From Gadus chalcogrammus (lineage: Eukaryota > Chordata > Actinopteri > Gadiformes > Gadidae): DNA of 64,000 bases. Shown in pieces: positions 1 to 47,749 of the stretch (positions within the stretch are counted from its first letter, which is position 1; every line of letters begins with the position of its first letter). Both the position numbers and the translations under genes were made by a program. The notes below the pieces were generated by a model that was not told where the DNA came from, did not search any database, and saw nothing but the letters and a program-made list of their open reading frames with translations. Location of the stretch: contig NC_079412.1 of NCBI RefSeq assembly GCF_026213295.1, positions 20,404,827 to 20,468,826 of the forward strand. Reading direction: 5' to 3'.

Positions 1-963
1 GTACCACGCCAAACCCCCCGCGCCTTAGGGTAAACTAACCAACAGAACCCAAGGGGAGAGGAGCAGAAAGGAGCGGTGAGGAGCAGAAAGGAGCGGAGAG
101 GACCAGAGCAACTGAGGCGTTTGATTGGTAGTTCGATCACAGTAGTGTCAAGATGTCTACACAGGAGGTCACCAGAACACGGCATTCACCCGACACGCGT
201 CACCCACCCTGAAGACACAGAAACATCTCTTTGTTTTGGTCACACACACAACAACACACCAAGTCAAACCAAGTCAGGCTAAACTAACCAAACAAAAAAC
301 GAAACCCAGACCCAAAATCAAACCCACAGTTTGGAATATCAATAAATTAGGATTTAGTATCAAGTTCTTTTAGAGATGATGGTTGGCGGGGGTTGTGATG
401 TGGTCACAGTGAACCCCTCATCCCCCCCCCCCCATTGAGACACAGGTCCTGGTCCACGCAAAGCATCAGAACCTCAGACCCAAAACAATCAATCACTTAA
501 CACTTCTCCCATAGGAGGCAGGGGAGAGAGGGAGGAACAGAGAGAGAGGGAGGGAGGGAGGGAGGGAGGGAGAGAGGGAGGGAGAGAGGGACGATGGAGG
601 GAAAGGGGGCGAGAGGAAGGGAAGACGGAGAGAGGGAGGTAGGGAGAGAGGGGGAGGGAGGGAAAGGGAGAGCGAGGGTGAGGCAAACATTGCACTTCAA
701 AGAGTTCTGATCAGAGTAGAACAGCTACAGTCTCTTCTCCACCTGCATCCGTCACAGTCCGGCACGGGTGGGGTAACAGAAGGAGAGGGAGAGAGAGAGA
801 GAGAGGGAGAAAGAGAGGGAGAGAGGGTGGGAGGGGTGATTTAACCACTCCTCCTCTGTGTCCTAACGGAGGCCCTCCTCCGCCTCTCTCAGAGTCTCCG
901 GGGGCCCCCCCCATCAGGCCGGGGTCCGTCCCCTAGCAGGCGGGGTTTGGGGGAGGGGGGGTC
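1..963. other. Downstream of arfgef2 stop: 3' UTR/intergenic, low-complexity purine tracts
   Basis: No coding region is recognisable. Bases 515-680 and 778-830 are GGGA/GA-rich purine tracts on the plus strand, with short C or G homopolymers at about 422-434 and 955-985. No clear minus-strand AATAAA was seen, so the arfgef2 polyadenylation site is unresolved and may lie outside the window. Confidence 0.6.
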
Positions 964-36958
<35,995 letters not shown>

Positions 36959-36992
36959 CTCTGGCCGGGGGAGCGGTGGAGGTGCTGCCGGT

Positions 36993-37004
36993 TCAGGCCG
37001 TCAT
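36993..37004 (-). promoter_or_regulatory. Three-codon upstream ORF in the presumed arfgef2 5' UTR
   Basis: On the minus strand ATGACGGCCTGA forms a start, two codons and a stop, 34 nt before the first in-frame ATG at 36958. It would be in the mRNA if transcription starts near the YY1-like motif. A regulatory effect is inference. Confidence 0.4.
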
Positions 37005-37132
37005 GTCGGGCCTGGCCCTGTGGCCCTGCGTGGAGGCAGGGGGCGGAGAGAGGCTAAGGTAAACCAGGCTGGTTCTCGGTGTCTGTGGTCCAGAGCGGCG
37101 GGTGAGACGGGGCTGCTGCTGCCTCAGCACTG

Positions 37133-37180
37133 CGGCGCCATGTTGGCTTGCGTCACGTCACGTCACGTGACGTGACGTGT
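37133..37180 (-). promoter_or_regulatory. Putative arfgef2 core promoter: YY1-like motif plus CRE/E-box palindrome
   Basis: On the gene strand 37147-37133 reads CCAACATGGCGCCGC, matching the YY1 motif (AANATGGCG) in the orientation typical of transcription start regions. Immediately upstream, 37154-37179 is a perfect 26-bp palindrome of overlapping TCACG/CGTGA units centred on CACGTG, combining E-box (USF/MYC-type) and CRE-half-like (TGACG) sites. It lies about 180 bp 5' of the first in-frame ATG. Confidence 0.6.
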
Positions 37181-38211
37181 CAGTTGGTTTAGTGCTCACC
37201 TTTCATACCTCGGTTGGTTTCCGGCATAGCGAAATAACGTATAAGTTATAACTGTTGTCCAGGATCGATGGGATTTAATTATATGTAGACGTTGTATGTT
37301 TTTATAATAATTTTGGGTTCACTATCACGTTACGAAATAAAGTCATGCATGTGCGTCAGTGACTCCGCCCGCCGTTGGTTGCGCTGAGGCATAATCGAAC
37401 ATCTAAAACAAAGTGCCGTTTCTAAAATGTCCACCAGGCAGTGCTAGAGCAACACAAACATCAGTGTTGACGAGAGTCCAACTCTTCTGTGATCGTCATC
37501 GTATGTTGCGATATTTTTCGTCATGAATGTGCTCAAAGAATGTGCTGCAGGTCATCTACACACTAGTTTATTTTATCCAGCTCATTGAATCAACAATTAC
37601 ATATATATATATATTTATATCTATGTATTTATACATTTCAGGTTCATCGCAAAACATTTTCCTTGAATGTGATCATAAAAATGTACATCAATGTTGATAA
37701 GAAAATACTGACAATCTTAAGTACAAATCTATAGCCTACCTTAGGATTTATTGGGCAGGCGAAAACATTGCTCAATCATTTAAAAAAGATGCTCAAAGCA
37801 AAGCCCATGGTGTAGATTTTATGAAGACAAAATGAAATAAGAAGTATCCCCAAAGTGAACAAATATAATAAAAATAAATTCACAGTACTGGAAATCAAAA
37901 TCTGCTATTCCATGATGAGAAAATAAAAACACCTAGCTACCTTGTGTTGATTATATTTACTAATAAATGGAATAAAGAAAGAAATGTTCATTATAAAAAA
38001 TGGTATCATAATGTGTAAGAAAAGATAATCAGAGAATAAATAGCGTCGCTGTGTTCTGTTGTACCGGTGGACAAATGAATATGAATAAATTAACATGTTT
38101 TCATTCAGAGTTCTCCCACTCTCCCATTCACGACCCGGTCTGGGACACATAGGTCTACTGCTACTGTAGTGTGTGCGTGTGCGTGTGTGCATGTGAGTGT
38201 CTGTCTGTGTG

Positions 38212-38287
<76 letters not shown>

Positions 38288-38900
38288 CGCGTACATACGC
38301 AACATGTGCATATCATATGTGTGTGTGTATGTGTGTGTAAAAACAGTGGGACTTTGGGGCATCACAACACTTCAGGCCCTACTCGTCTCGCTAGCTCTGT
38401 TGAGCATTAGCAGCTAATGCTAACCCCGGTGAGGGAGTGTTCAGGGAGGTGTGGTCAGGGAGGTGTGGTCAGGGAGTTCAGCCCCGGGGGTAGAGGGTTA
38501 CAATGTAAGCGGGAACACCTCCTATTGTAGACAGGGCGGCCTGGCTTCCCAGTGTCAAGCCCCTCCCTGCCCTCGAAGCAACCCCCTGATGAAGAGCGAA
38601 GGTGACCGCCGGAGAAGGGTGAGGGAGGGGAGCTGTGAGGGGAGGACCAGCGGTTATTTTCCAGTGTGATTTTTCACTGTGTGTCAATATTAATGCAGCT
38701 CAATATTAATACAGGCCACGCAAACACACGCCTAGCTAACGGACGCTAGCCAGGCCAGAGCTGCTGTAGCACCATGACCGCTGCCCAGGCTAAAGGCCTC
38801 CTCTGTACAACGTCCACTACAGCGTACTTCTGCTGGTAGACAGGCCTCAGTGGAGCAGGGGGACGGCACGGATGGACATAAAGAACGAGATGAACCCACT
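37181..38900. other. adnp 3' UTR and arfgef2-adnp intergenic region
   Basis: AT-rich, with no coding similarity. Bases 38215-38281 are a (TG)n tract. A minus-strand AATAAA (plus-strand TTTATT at 37567-37572) is a candidate end for the adnp transcript. Left of the gap the minus-strand frames are open by chance but do not resemble the ADNP C terminus. Confidence 0.45.
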
Positions 38901-39000
38901 NNNNNNNNNNNNNNNNNNNNNNNNNNNNNNNNNNNNNNNNNNNNNNNNNNNNNNNNNNNNNNNNNNNNNNNNNNNNNNNNNNNNNNNNNNNNNNNNNNNN
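38901..39000. other. Assembly gap (100 Ns) inside adnp
   Basis: Exactly 100 Ns, the conventional size for a gap of unknown length. It interrupts the large adnp coding exon at the start of the homeodomain region. It must be replacing roughly 1 kb of coding sequence if the gene is intact. Confidence 0.97.
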
Positions 39001-42000
39001 AAAGTGGCTGGCGATGTCCGACTTCCAGAGCCACAGGCCGGCCGCCAGCTTCTCCACCTCGCGGCGCGTGGGGTAGGGCTGCTGGTTGAAGTACTGCGTG
39101 AGGAAGCCCTTCCGCGACTCGTACGACTCGTCCTCGTGGCCCTTGGGGTCGAGGGCCAGCACCACCGGCTCGTCCGGGTTCTCCACGAAGGTGCCCGGCG
39201 GGTGCGCCCTCTTCCCGGGCGGCCCGGGTCTCCTCCGCTTGGGCTCCGGGGGTGCGTCGGCGGCCGCGGCGGCGCCCTCCACGCCCTCGAAGCCGGCCCG
39301 CTTCAGGGCGTTGGTCTGGGCCTGCGTGACGCGGGCCGAGGGCGAGGGCCGGCTGTCCTGGCCGTTGGGGGTCTTGCCCACGCCGCGGCAGTGCACCAGG
39401 TGCAGGGTGATGGTGGAGGCCGTCATGTTGCTGGTGTACACGCCCAGGCAGTGGATGCACTTGTAGGTCAGCTTCTTCTCCACGGGGTGCACCGTCTGGA
39501 TCACCTGGTGCCGCTCCCGCAGGTGGTGCGCCAGGGCGTCCGAGATGGGGCCCTTGAGGATGGAGAAGCAGAGCGGGCACAGCGTCTTGCCCACGTCCCT
39601 CTTGTAGGGCACGGCGGCCTGGCTGGCGTTCTTGGGCGTGGCGCCGTCGGCGGCCTCCGGGGGCGCCTTGGGGGGTGTCTGTGGCGTGGAGCGCTTGCTG
39701 GGCGTCAGGGAGGTGGCGGAGGCGGAGGCGGCGGCGGGGCCGGCGGTGGCGGCGGCGGCCGTGGCGTTGTTCTGGGCGTGGAAGGCCACCGACTCCTCCG
39801 GCGCGTCCTTCATGTTGTAGGTGGTCACGATCAGCTGCACGTTCTTGGGGTTCCCCTGCTGCAGGGTCAGGTCGAAGGTCAGCGGAGAGTCAGTGCGGGC
39901 GACGAAGGGCTCGTTGGGGTGCGAGTTGCGCATGTGCGCCACCATCTTCTCCACGTCGTTGAAGGTGGCCCGGCAGTGCGGGCAGGAGAGGCCGTGGATC
40001 AGCATGTGGTTGAGCAGCGTGTCGCTGGGCAGGTAGCGGTTGCAGTACAGACACTTGCTGGTGAAGTTGTGGATCTTCATGATGTAGTTGGCCACGGCGG
40101 GCACCTTCTCCGCCTTGTGCTCCTTCTCAAAGTGCAGGCTGTACACGTTCTCCGGGAACAGCTCGTTGCAGATGGTGCAGATCTTCCACTTCTGCGTGTA
40201 CGAGTTGCCCAGCACCGAGGAGCCGCCCTTCTTGCCCGCCACCGAGGCCACGGTGGTGGCCGCCGCCTGCACGCGCGCCCCCAGCGGGTTGGCCTTCAGC
40301 GACGCGCTCACCAGGCTCCGCATGTTGCCCCCCGTGAGCAGCTGCTTGGCCGCCTGCGACTGCTGCGGCACCGACACCTGGGCGTTCCCGGGCAGCGTGA
40401 TCCGCACCTGCTGCCCGCCCACCGAGAACGACTGCGTGGCGCCCGCCTTCAGCCCCAGCGTGTTCTGCTTCAGCCCGGCCAGCAGCCCGTGGGCGCCGGG
40501 CTTGGACGGGATGACGATGCGGCCCGCGTGCTGCGAGCCCATGGGCCGCGTGGTGGCCATGACGGCGCCCTTGGGCCCCATGCCGATGATGGTCTTGTCG
40601 CCGATGGTCTTGGGCATCATGTTGAGGCTGGGTTTGGGCCGCGGCACCACCACGTTGGTGTGGCCGATCATGGCCGTCACCTGGTAGCCGATGCGCTCGT
40701 GGTCCTCGATGACGTGCTGCACCAGCGCCTCGTACGTGCGCGGCACGAACAGGCACTTCTTGCAGTGGATCTGGTTGCTGTTGCTGGCGTGTTGGGCGTT
40801 GGCGTGGGCGTGGCCGGCCACGGCCCCTGAGGTAGTGCCGTTCTGCGTGGCGGCGGCGGCGGCGGCGGCGGCTGGCTTGTCGCCCGGCTTGGCGAGGTAG
40901 GGCTGCGCCACGTGCTGGAAGTGCTCGCGGTAGATGTGCTTGCGCACCACGTTGTACAGGGGGTCCCGGTACGTGCACTTCTTGCAGTAGTACACGGCCT
41001 GCTCCACGCCGCCGTCCGCCGTGCGCCGCACCGCGCCGTCCTTCGTCATCATCAGGCCGCCGGCGCCGGCTCCCGTCCCCATGGCGCCGGGCCGGGGGGG
41101 GTTGGCGGGCATGTGGAACAGCTTGATGTGGAACTCCAGGGTCTTCTTGTTGCCGTTGTAGGTGCAGTAGGGGCAGTTGAGCAGGATGCGGCTCTCGAAG
41201 TCCTCGCTGTGGACGTTGCGGAAGTGGCTCTTGTAGGCCGAGAAGTACTTGGAGGAGAAGGGGCAGCCGGAGCAGCAGAAGGGCTTTGAGCGGTACTCCT
41301 GTGGGGGGGGGACCAGGCAGAGAGAGAGAGAGAGAGAGGGGGGGGGGTCATACACTGGCTTTGTGTTGTGATCGACTGAATGACTAAACGGCCACGCACG
41401 TCGAACCAGTTCTTAGCGTGATGCGCGTCTTCTGACCTGATCGACATGTTGATTTTTTTTGTGTGTCGCTGTTAGCGTGCTGACGAGGTTCTAAGCGTGA
41501 CCGCAGTGCAAATAACGATCGGGAAAACGTGTACGCGTGTGTGATGCTCGCAGGTATACCTACATTTACCTGCACTTTGTTGTGGGACGGCTCCCACATG
41601 CACACGTCGTCCCAGTTGGTGTGCTTAATGTAGATGTCAGGGGGGGTGTAGTCCTTGTAGTCCTGACGGGACAAACAAACAGGAGGATCATCAGTACCAC
41701 TGCCTATTAGCAGACACTAGTACCCAGAGAGACTTCCAGTGGATTCAGACACATTAAGGGGAGGTCTGGGGTCATCTTGCTCTAAGATGCCTACAGGCAG
41801 ACTTGTATAGAATTATATTGATGACCTATTCATTTTGAACTCTTGGTTCTAATTCGGAGTACACATTTGAAGGGGGTGATTGTTCTCCCCCGGGTTAGGG
41901 TAGATAAAAGCAGCTCAATACCATGTAAATAATGTTACATAAGAGCAGAAAAGATGACCTAGGCTTAAGAGAGGAGAAAGACTGAGGATTTACCGTTCCC

Positions 42001-43872
42001 TATAACCATCATCGATAAAAGTTAACTGCTGCACCACATTAAACCCTGTTTATCATCATTTTATTCCCATTTTTTATTTTCCGTGTCTTTCGGAAAAACC
42101 TGGCCAAGAGCAGTGTGTACACAGGGATTAAAACCTCTAAATAATGAGCAGGCAGCAGCCAATGCATTAAGGTCGACCAGCCCCCCCGGGTGAGATGAGA
42201 AGGCTGCATGTACAGTGGAAACATCCTGGAGGTGAACGGACCAACACCTGGATGGCGTCCACCTGAGGCGCCATCCAGGTAGCATCACATGTGTTCAGGT
42301 AGAGCACCTACGCACTGGATGACTGCCCTGTGTCTAAAGCCCAGCCGAGCGCCATAAGTGGGGTGAACCGGGGACTCTGTACACAGCAGCTAACCTGCGA
42401 CCGCTGCATGTGTCGCAGGCCGGGCCTGGAACGTTTGTTTGACTGATATTCCTACGGACGCTGGAACCAACCAACAATAGACAACAACAATGGACATTTT
42501 ATTTATTTATATTTATTTATATCTGTATTTTTGCACATCCATCTGCACTGTTTTTATGTATGTTTTATGCTGCTACTGGATACTTGAATTTCCCTCGGGA
42601 TTAATAAAGTATATATCTATCTATCTAACCGCCGTTTCGTTTCACTCACAATCCCTACAACCCGCTCCCCGGCTACGGTACCGTCGCCATAGTAACACAA
42701 TTAGCTCCATGGCAACGGAACCAGCTCCATGATAACAGAACCGTCACACCTACGACAGAACGCGCTCCGTGGCAACAGAACCCCGTCCGCAGCAACGGAC
42801 CCGTCACCATAGTAACAGGGCCAGCTCCATAGCAACAGAACCAGTTGACGGAACGGAACTGTCACAAAGGCCGAACACGCTCTGTAGCAACAGAAACGTT
42901 GCCCTAGTAACAGAACCGACTCCATAGCAACCCATTTGGAACCGTAGTAACAGACAGTGTTTCGGACACGCTGGCTGCCTTTAAGTGACTTAATGCTTGG
43001 ATTGATTGATTGCTTGTTTAAGTGTTTTGACCTCAGACACAACAGGGGGACCCAATCAGAGCCTGACCACTGTTTAGTGAGCACTCGAACGGATGTGTAG
43101 GGCCTCCCCGGTGAACCAACTACAGGCCATTCGAGGAACTACAAGCTAATCTCTACCGTGATCCACCTATAGGCCCTCAGAGGAACTACAAGCTAGTCTC
43201 TGCCGTGATCCACCTACAGGCCCTCAGAGGAACTACATGCTAGTCTCTACCATAATCCACCTACAGGCCGTCCGAGGAACTACATGCCAGTCTCTACTGT
43301 GAACCAACTACAGGCCAGTATAGGAACTACATGCTAGTCTCTACTGTGAATCACCTATAGGCCGTCAGTGGAACTACATGCCATTCTCTACTGTGAACCA
43401 ACTACAGGCCAGTATAGGAACTACATGCTAGTCTCTACCGTGAACCACCTACAGGCCAGTATAGGAACTACATGCTAGTCTCTACCGTGACCCACCTACA
43501 GGCCGTTAGAGTAACTACATGCTAATCACTCCAAACACTAGTCTCTCCACACACTAGTCTCTCCACACACTAGTCTCTCCACACTCTAGTCTCTCCACAC
43601 ACTAGTCTCTCCACACACTAGTCTCTCCACACACTAGTCTCTCCACACACTAGTCTCTCCACACACTAGTCTCTTCCCCCTGACCTGCCCAATCCGACCG
43701 TCTGTCTGTCTGTCTGTCCCCCACCAGGGACGTGGCTGTGTTGCGTCACCCCGGTGGGTCTTACCTCCAGGTGGTCCCTGCAGAACTCCAGCCCGATGTC
43801 TCCCAGGACCCTCTTGACATTCTTGCGAGCTTTGCGCAGGCTGCCCAGGTTGTTGACAGGCAGCTGGAACAT
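39001..43872 (-). CDS. adnp: ADNP, activity-dependent neuroprotector homeobox protein (C-terminal part lost in assembly gap)
   Basis: ADNP is a nuclear zinc-finger/homeodomain protein of the ChAHP chromatin complex (with CHD4 and HP1). Coding exons are 43765-43872 (starts [17 protein letters not shown]), 41570-41662, and a large exon from 41298 leftwards to the gap at 39000. The first 833 residues are visible. Nine C2H2 fingers are present in family order, for example [77 protein letters not shown] and [14 protein letters not shown]. The frame reaches [12 protein letters not shown], just before the family's homeodomain continues, then hits 100 Ns. Sequence left of the gap shows no ADNP similarity, so about 270-340 residues should lie in the gap. 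The three exons are in phase 0. Third-codon positions are very GC-rich. Teleosts have adnpa and adnpb; I cannot tell which this is. Confidence 0.95.
42430..42640 (+). mobile_element. LINE 3'-end fragment with (TCTA)n tail
   Basis: Ends GAATTTCCCTCGGGATTAAT AAAGTATATATCTATCTATC, the characteristic 3' terminus of a widespread fish non-LTR element, preceded by about 130 bp of TTTATTTATATT-rich sequence. No coding part remains. It lies in an adnp intron. Confidence 0.6.
42670..42960. repeat. Minisatellite of about 21 bp carrying X-box-like motifs
   Basis: Units such as CATAGTAACAGAACCAGCTC and CATGGCAACGGAACC repeat about 13 times. Three contain full X-box-like sites: GTCGCCATAGTAAC (42683-42696), GTCACCATAGTAAC (42803-42816) and GTTGCCCTAGTAAC (42898-42911). 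Confidence 0.8.
43085..43680. repeat. 53-54-bp minisatellite followed by 17-bp minisatellite
   Basis: 43085-43530: CTACAGGCCAGTATAGGAAC and TACATGCTAGTCTCTACCGT units, about eight. 43530-43675: ACACACTAGTCTCTCC units, about nine. The second unit reuses the CTAGTCTCT word of the first, suggesting it arose from it. The array ends about 85 bp before the adnp start-exon donor. Confidence 0.9.
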
Positions 43873-43884
43873 CCTGACGCACAC
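43873..43884 (-). other. adnp: adnp: 12 nt of 5' UTR in the first coding exon
   Basis: The exon holding the ATG begins after a CAG acceptor at 43887-43885, giving 12 untranslated nt before ATG at 43872-43870. The remaining 5' UTR exon(s) should lie upstream, probably near the CpG-containing region around 49.9-50.4 kb; I could not place a donor. Confidence 0.6.
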
Positions 43885-44149
43885 CTGGACACAGACAGAC
43901 ACAGAGGGGGGTCAGACGAGGGTGACGGCAGTCGCATCGTTCATACAGCAGCACACCAGACTACAGCACTACATTCGTGTCCCCCTCTGAAACCTCCTGA
44001 TACACCAGCATACACATGGATGTACTAGGGACGCGTCGCTGAGGACTTCAGGGAGGTCGGTACCAGGGTCCCGCCCACTACAAGGTGTACTGGGGGACGT
44101 TTTTAGTTGACCAAAATGAAAGGCAATTTTGATAACGTTCACCTGTGGC

Positions 44150-44415
44150 CACTCCAAGCACTTTTAAAACTAGGGCTTTACCTTCACCCATTCACACACA
44201 CAGTCATTCACCCAGTCACAAACCCAGTCACAAACCCAGTCGCCCAGTCTTACACCGATGGCGACGTCAGTTATGCAAGGCAACAGCCAGCTGGTTGGGA
44301 GCAGCAAGGGCCAGCCACCCAGCTCGGAGGATCAGGGGCTCGAACTACCAACCTGCTCTACCTGCCGGGCGAATGCCGCCCTCGCACGTTGAGCGCCAAG
44401 CCACCCCGCTAGTGT
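44150..44415 (-). mobile_element. SINE-like element, reversed diverged copy
   Basis: On the minus strand from 44410: GGCAGGTAGAGCAGGTTGGT, AGTTCGAGCCCCTGATCC (B-box-like), CCAACCAGCTGGCTGTTGCC, ending TTTAAAAGTGCTTGGAGTGG. It parallels the 32500-32760 element. It lies in the adnp intron upstream of the start exon. Confidence 0.55.
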
Positions 44416-44689
44416 TACTATTGAGTTAATGGTACGCTGCACAGCCGAGGGTCAGAAGACACACCAGACTGGTTTCAAGTGATGGACCTGTTCGCTGTAC
44501 TCCAATAAGGTACACCCGTTTCTCTTAGTTCAGAATGTGGCGAGCAAAGTAGTGCTAGACTTAAGGTCATGAACCTCCCATCTTGGCTCTACAAATCCAT
44601 AGATCCAAGATGGTTTGAGAAGGACATCTGAGAACATGCACCCTAACCCTAACACTGTCTAAACCCTACCTTCTCCTGAATGACCCGTC

Positions 44690-46770
44690 TCTGTACAGTC
44701 TATCCCCTACCTGCTGCCTAATGACCAGTCTCTGTACTGTCTAACCCGTATCTGCTCCTAGATGACCGGTTATTGTAATGTCTAACCCCTGCCTGCTGCT
44801 TAATGACCCGTCTCTGTATTCACCGTCTAACCCCTAACTGCTCCTTAATGACCCACCTCTGTAATCAATGTCTAACCCCTAACTGCTCCTTAAAGACCCG
44901 TCTCTGTATTCACTGTCTAACCCCTACCTGCTCCTCAATGACCCGTCTCTGTATTCACTGTCTAACCCCTAACTGCTCCTCAATGACCCGTCTCTGTATT
45001 CACTGTCTAACCCCTACCTGCTCCTCAATGACCCGTCTCTGTATTCACTGTCTAACCCCTACCTGCTCCTCAATGACCTGTCTCTGTATTCACTGTCTAA
45101 CCCCTACCTGCTCCTCAATGACCCGTCTCTGTATTCACTGTCTAACCCCTACCTGCTCCTCAATGACCTGTCTCTGTATTCACTGTCTAACCCCTACCTG
45201 CTCCTCAATGACCTGTCTCTGTATTCACCGTCTAACCCCTACCTGCTCCTCAATGACCTGTCTCTGTATTCACTGTCTTAACCCCTACCTGCTCCTCAAT
45301 GACCTGTCTCTGTATTCACTGTCTAACCCCTACCTGCTCCTCAATGACCTGTCTCTGTATTCACTGTCTAACCCCTACCTGCTCCTCAATGACCCGTCTC
45401 TGTATTCACTGTCTAACCCCTACCTGCTCCTCAATGACCTGTCTCTGTATTCACCGTCTAACCCCTACCTGCTCCTCAATGACCTGTCTCTGTATTCACT
45501 GTCTTAACCCCTACCTGCTCCTCAATGACCTGTCTCTGTATTCACCGTCTAACCCCTACCTGCTCCTCAATGACCTGTCTCTGTATTCACTGTCTAACCC
45601 CTACCTGCTCCTCAATGACCCGTCTCTGTATTCACTGTCTAACCCCTACCTGCTCCTCAATGACCTGTCTCTGTATTCACCGTCTAACCCCTACCTGCTC
45701 CTCAATGACCTGTCTCTGTATTCACCGTCTAACCCCTACCTGCTCCTCAATGACCCGTCTCTGTATTCACCGTCTAACCCCTACCTGCTCCGCAATGACC
45801 TGTCTCTGTATTCACCGTCTAACCCCTGCCTGCTCCTCAATGACCTGTCTCTGTATTCACCGCCTAACCCCTGCCTGCCTCTTTAAGGGTCTTGCGAGGG
45901 GGGTTATTGCAGGAAGAGAACCGAGGGTCCATGAGTGAGCTGGATAGAGGAGTGCCAGTCTGACGGTGGTGTTGGACTACAGTCAGACAACCTCAGCGTT
46001 ATCTAAAAGATTTGAGTGGAGGAAGGTTGAGGCTAATGACGATGGGGAAATGTCCTGCACGAGACTTCAGAGTGAGACTTGCCCCTTGAGCGAGACTTGG
46101 TTAGACACTAGAACAACCAGACAGAATCAAGCGAAAGGTCAAAGATAAAGTTGTGTTTCCTAACTGATCTGTTCCATAATGTTATCAGACGTATATAATA
46201 AGCCTGTCTTGATGGGGCGCCATTGCCCCAAACAGATACAGGGCCGCACATCTCATAGCTGATATTGGAATAATGTCAAAAACTGTCCATAAACACAATC
46301 GTTGTTTAGACCAAAAAAAACTCTGGTTGGAAAAACCTGAAGTTATCCTTTAAGGGCCTGCTCCGTTTTCACTGTCCAACCCCTACTTTCTCCTGACGAG
46401 CCGTCCCTGTGTCCATTGTCCAACCCCAACCTGCTCCTTAATGACCCGTCTCTGTACTGTCTAACCCGTATCTGCTCCTTATTGACCCGTCTCTGTAGTC
46501 AATGTGTAACCACAACATGCTCCTTAATGAACAACCTCTGTAGTCACTGTCTAACCCCGAATAATCGATCTGCTCCTGAATAACCTGTCTCTGTACTGTC
46601 CAAGCTGCTCCTTAATGAAGCGTCTCTGTACCGTCTAACCCCTACCTGCTCCTTTATGACCCGTCTGTGTACTGTCCAAGTTCAACCCCAACCTGCTCCT
46701 TAATGACCCATCTATGTAGCCACTGTCTAACCCGTACCTGCCCCTTAATGACCCGTCTCCGTGTTCAGCT
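44690..46770. repeat. 45-bp minisatellite, about 25 copies, with degenerate flank
   Basis: The homogeneous array 44800-45895 has unit CTGCTCCTCAATGACCTGTC plus TCTGTATTCACTGTCTAACC CCTAC. Since 45 is divisible by 3, frames of several hundred codons stay open on the plus strand. 46370-46770 contains decayed units. It lies in an adnp intron. Confidence 0.93.
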
Positions 46771-47640
46771 CGAAACCATTTGGATAAAACCCAGGTTTAA
46801 TTGGCTAAAATTTATTCAAAGTGCGTGCCACTTGGCACCTGACCACAGCAGCTCAGAAGGCAGAGACGAGACAGCTGTTGTCTGCCATATGTGGCAACAA
46901 GTGTGTCCCCAACATCTGCTGGTGGCAGTTACATCTGGACTAGGGAGGGAGAGCTGTTTGTTGTCGTCAGCGGAGACGGAAGGGGTCAACGCACAGGAAG
47001 GGACGGGGGTTCGACTTCATCATATCACCGTGTCTGACCAGCGATGGCTGAGGGGAGAGCTGAGGGTGTAAGGTTGAGTGTCCAGTGTCCACCAGTGTGA
47101 TGATGGATGTATGACTGATAGATCAGCCCACCCAGTGCCCTCAACCTATAGTACTTTTACGAAGCTCAATCTCTTTGTGTCCTCACGCTAGATTACCAGA
47201 CGGAAAATAGCACTAATTGGCCCATTTGGCCCGGATTGGTCGACAGACCCAATTAATGATTTCAAACATAAACTCATGGCAGGTCAAAGGTCAAAAATGA
47301 ACGTCGACCCCCCAAACACGGCGGTAACAACAAACAGTGCACCACTATTTAGGTTCCCAGGCCAGACTTCCCCTCTGGAGACCATGAGAAGCCAGCCCAG
47401 ATTAATAACTACACCATGGGGTTACTATACTAGCTAGTCCACGAGACAGCCGTCTTCTGACGACGTCCCTTCTGCCTGTCTGTCTGACTGACTTCCTATC
47501 CGTCTGTCTGTCTGTCGGGCACACAGACAAACAGGAAGGAGTGGGTGGGTGGATGAGTAAAGAGAGCGCGAGCGAAACCCTCCCTTCCTCCCTCCCTCAC
47601 TCCCTCACTGCGGCCTATTCCCCCCATAGTCTGTAGATGG
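46770..47640. other. adnp intron, no recognisable feature
   Basis: Unique-looking sequence with short CTGTCTGT runs near 47480-47515; no gene seen. Confidence 0.45.
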
Positions 47641-47749
47641 CGCTAGCGAGTACAGCAGCCTCCATTATGTAAGCTCCTCTGGCCTTGCAGAGCACTCACA
47701 GAATGGCGCCTCCTATTGAGGCAGTAGAGGCCTCGACAATACGTACGCA

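Noticed and set aside
38746..38900. Continuation of ADNP left of the gap (frame WVHLVLYVH...)
   Set aside because: No resemblance to the ADNP homeodomain or C terminus; probably 3' UTR read by chance.
38872..40830. 652-codon plus-strand open frame opposite the adnp zinc-finger exon
   Set aside because: It is antisense to clear ADNP coding sequence, reads through the Ns, is dominated by Gly/Val/Leu/Arg, and arises from very GC-rich third codon positions.
44803..45938. Plus-strand frames of 137-234 codons with MTCLCIHCLTPTCSS repeats
   Set aside because: These are products of a 45-bp minisatellite whose length is a multiple of three; no splice context or homology.
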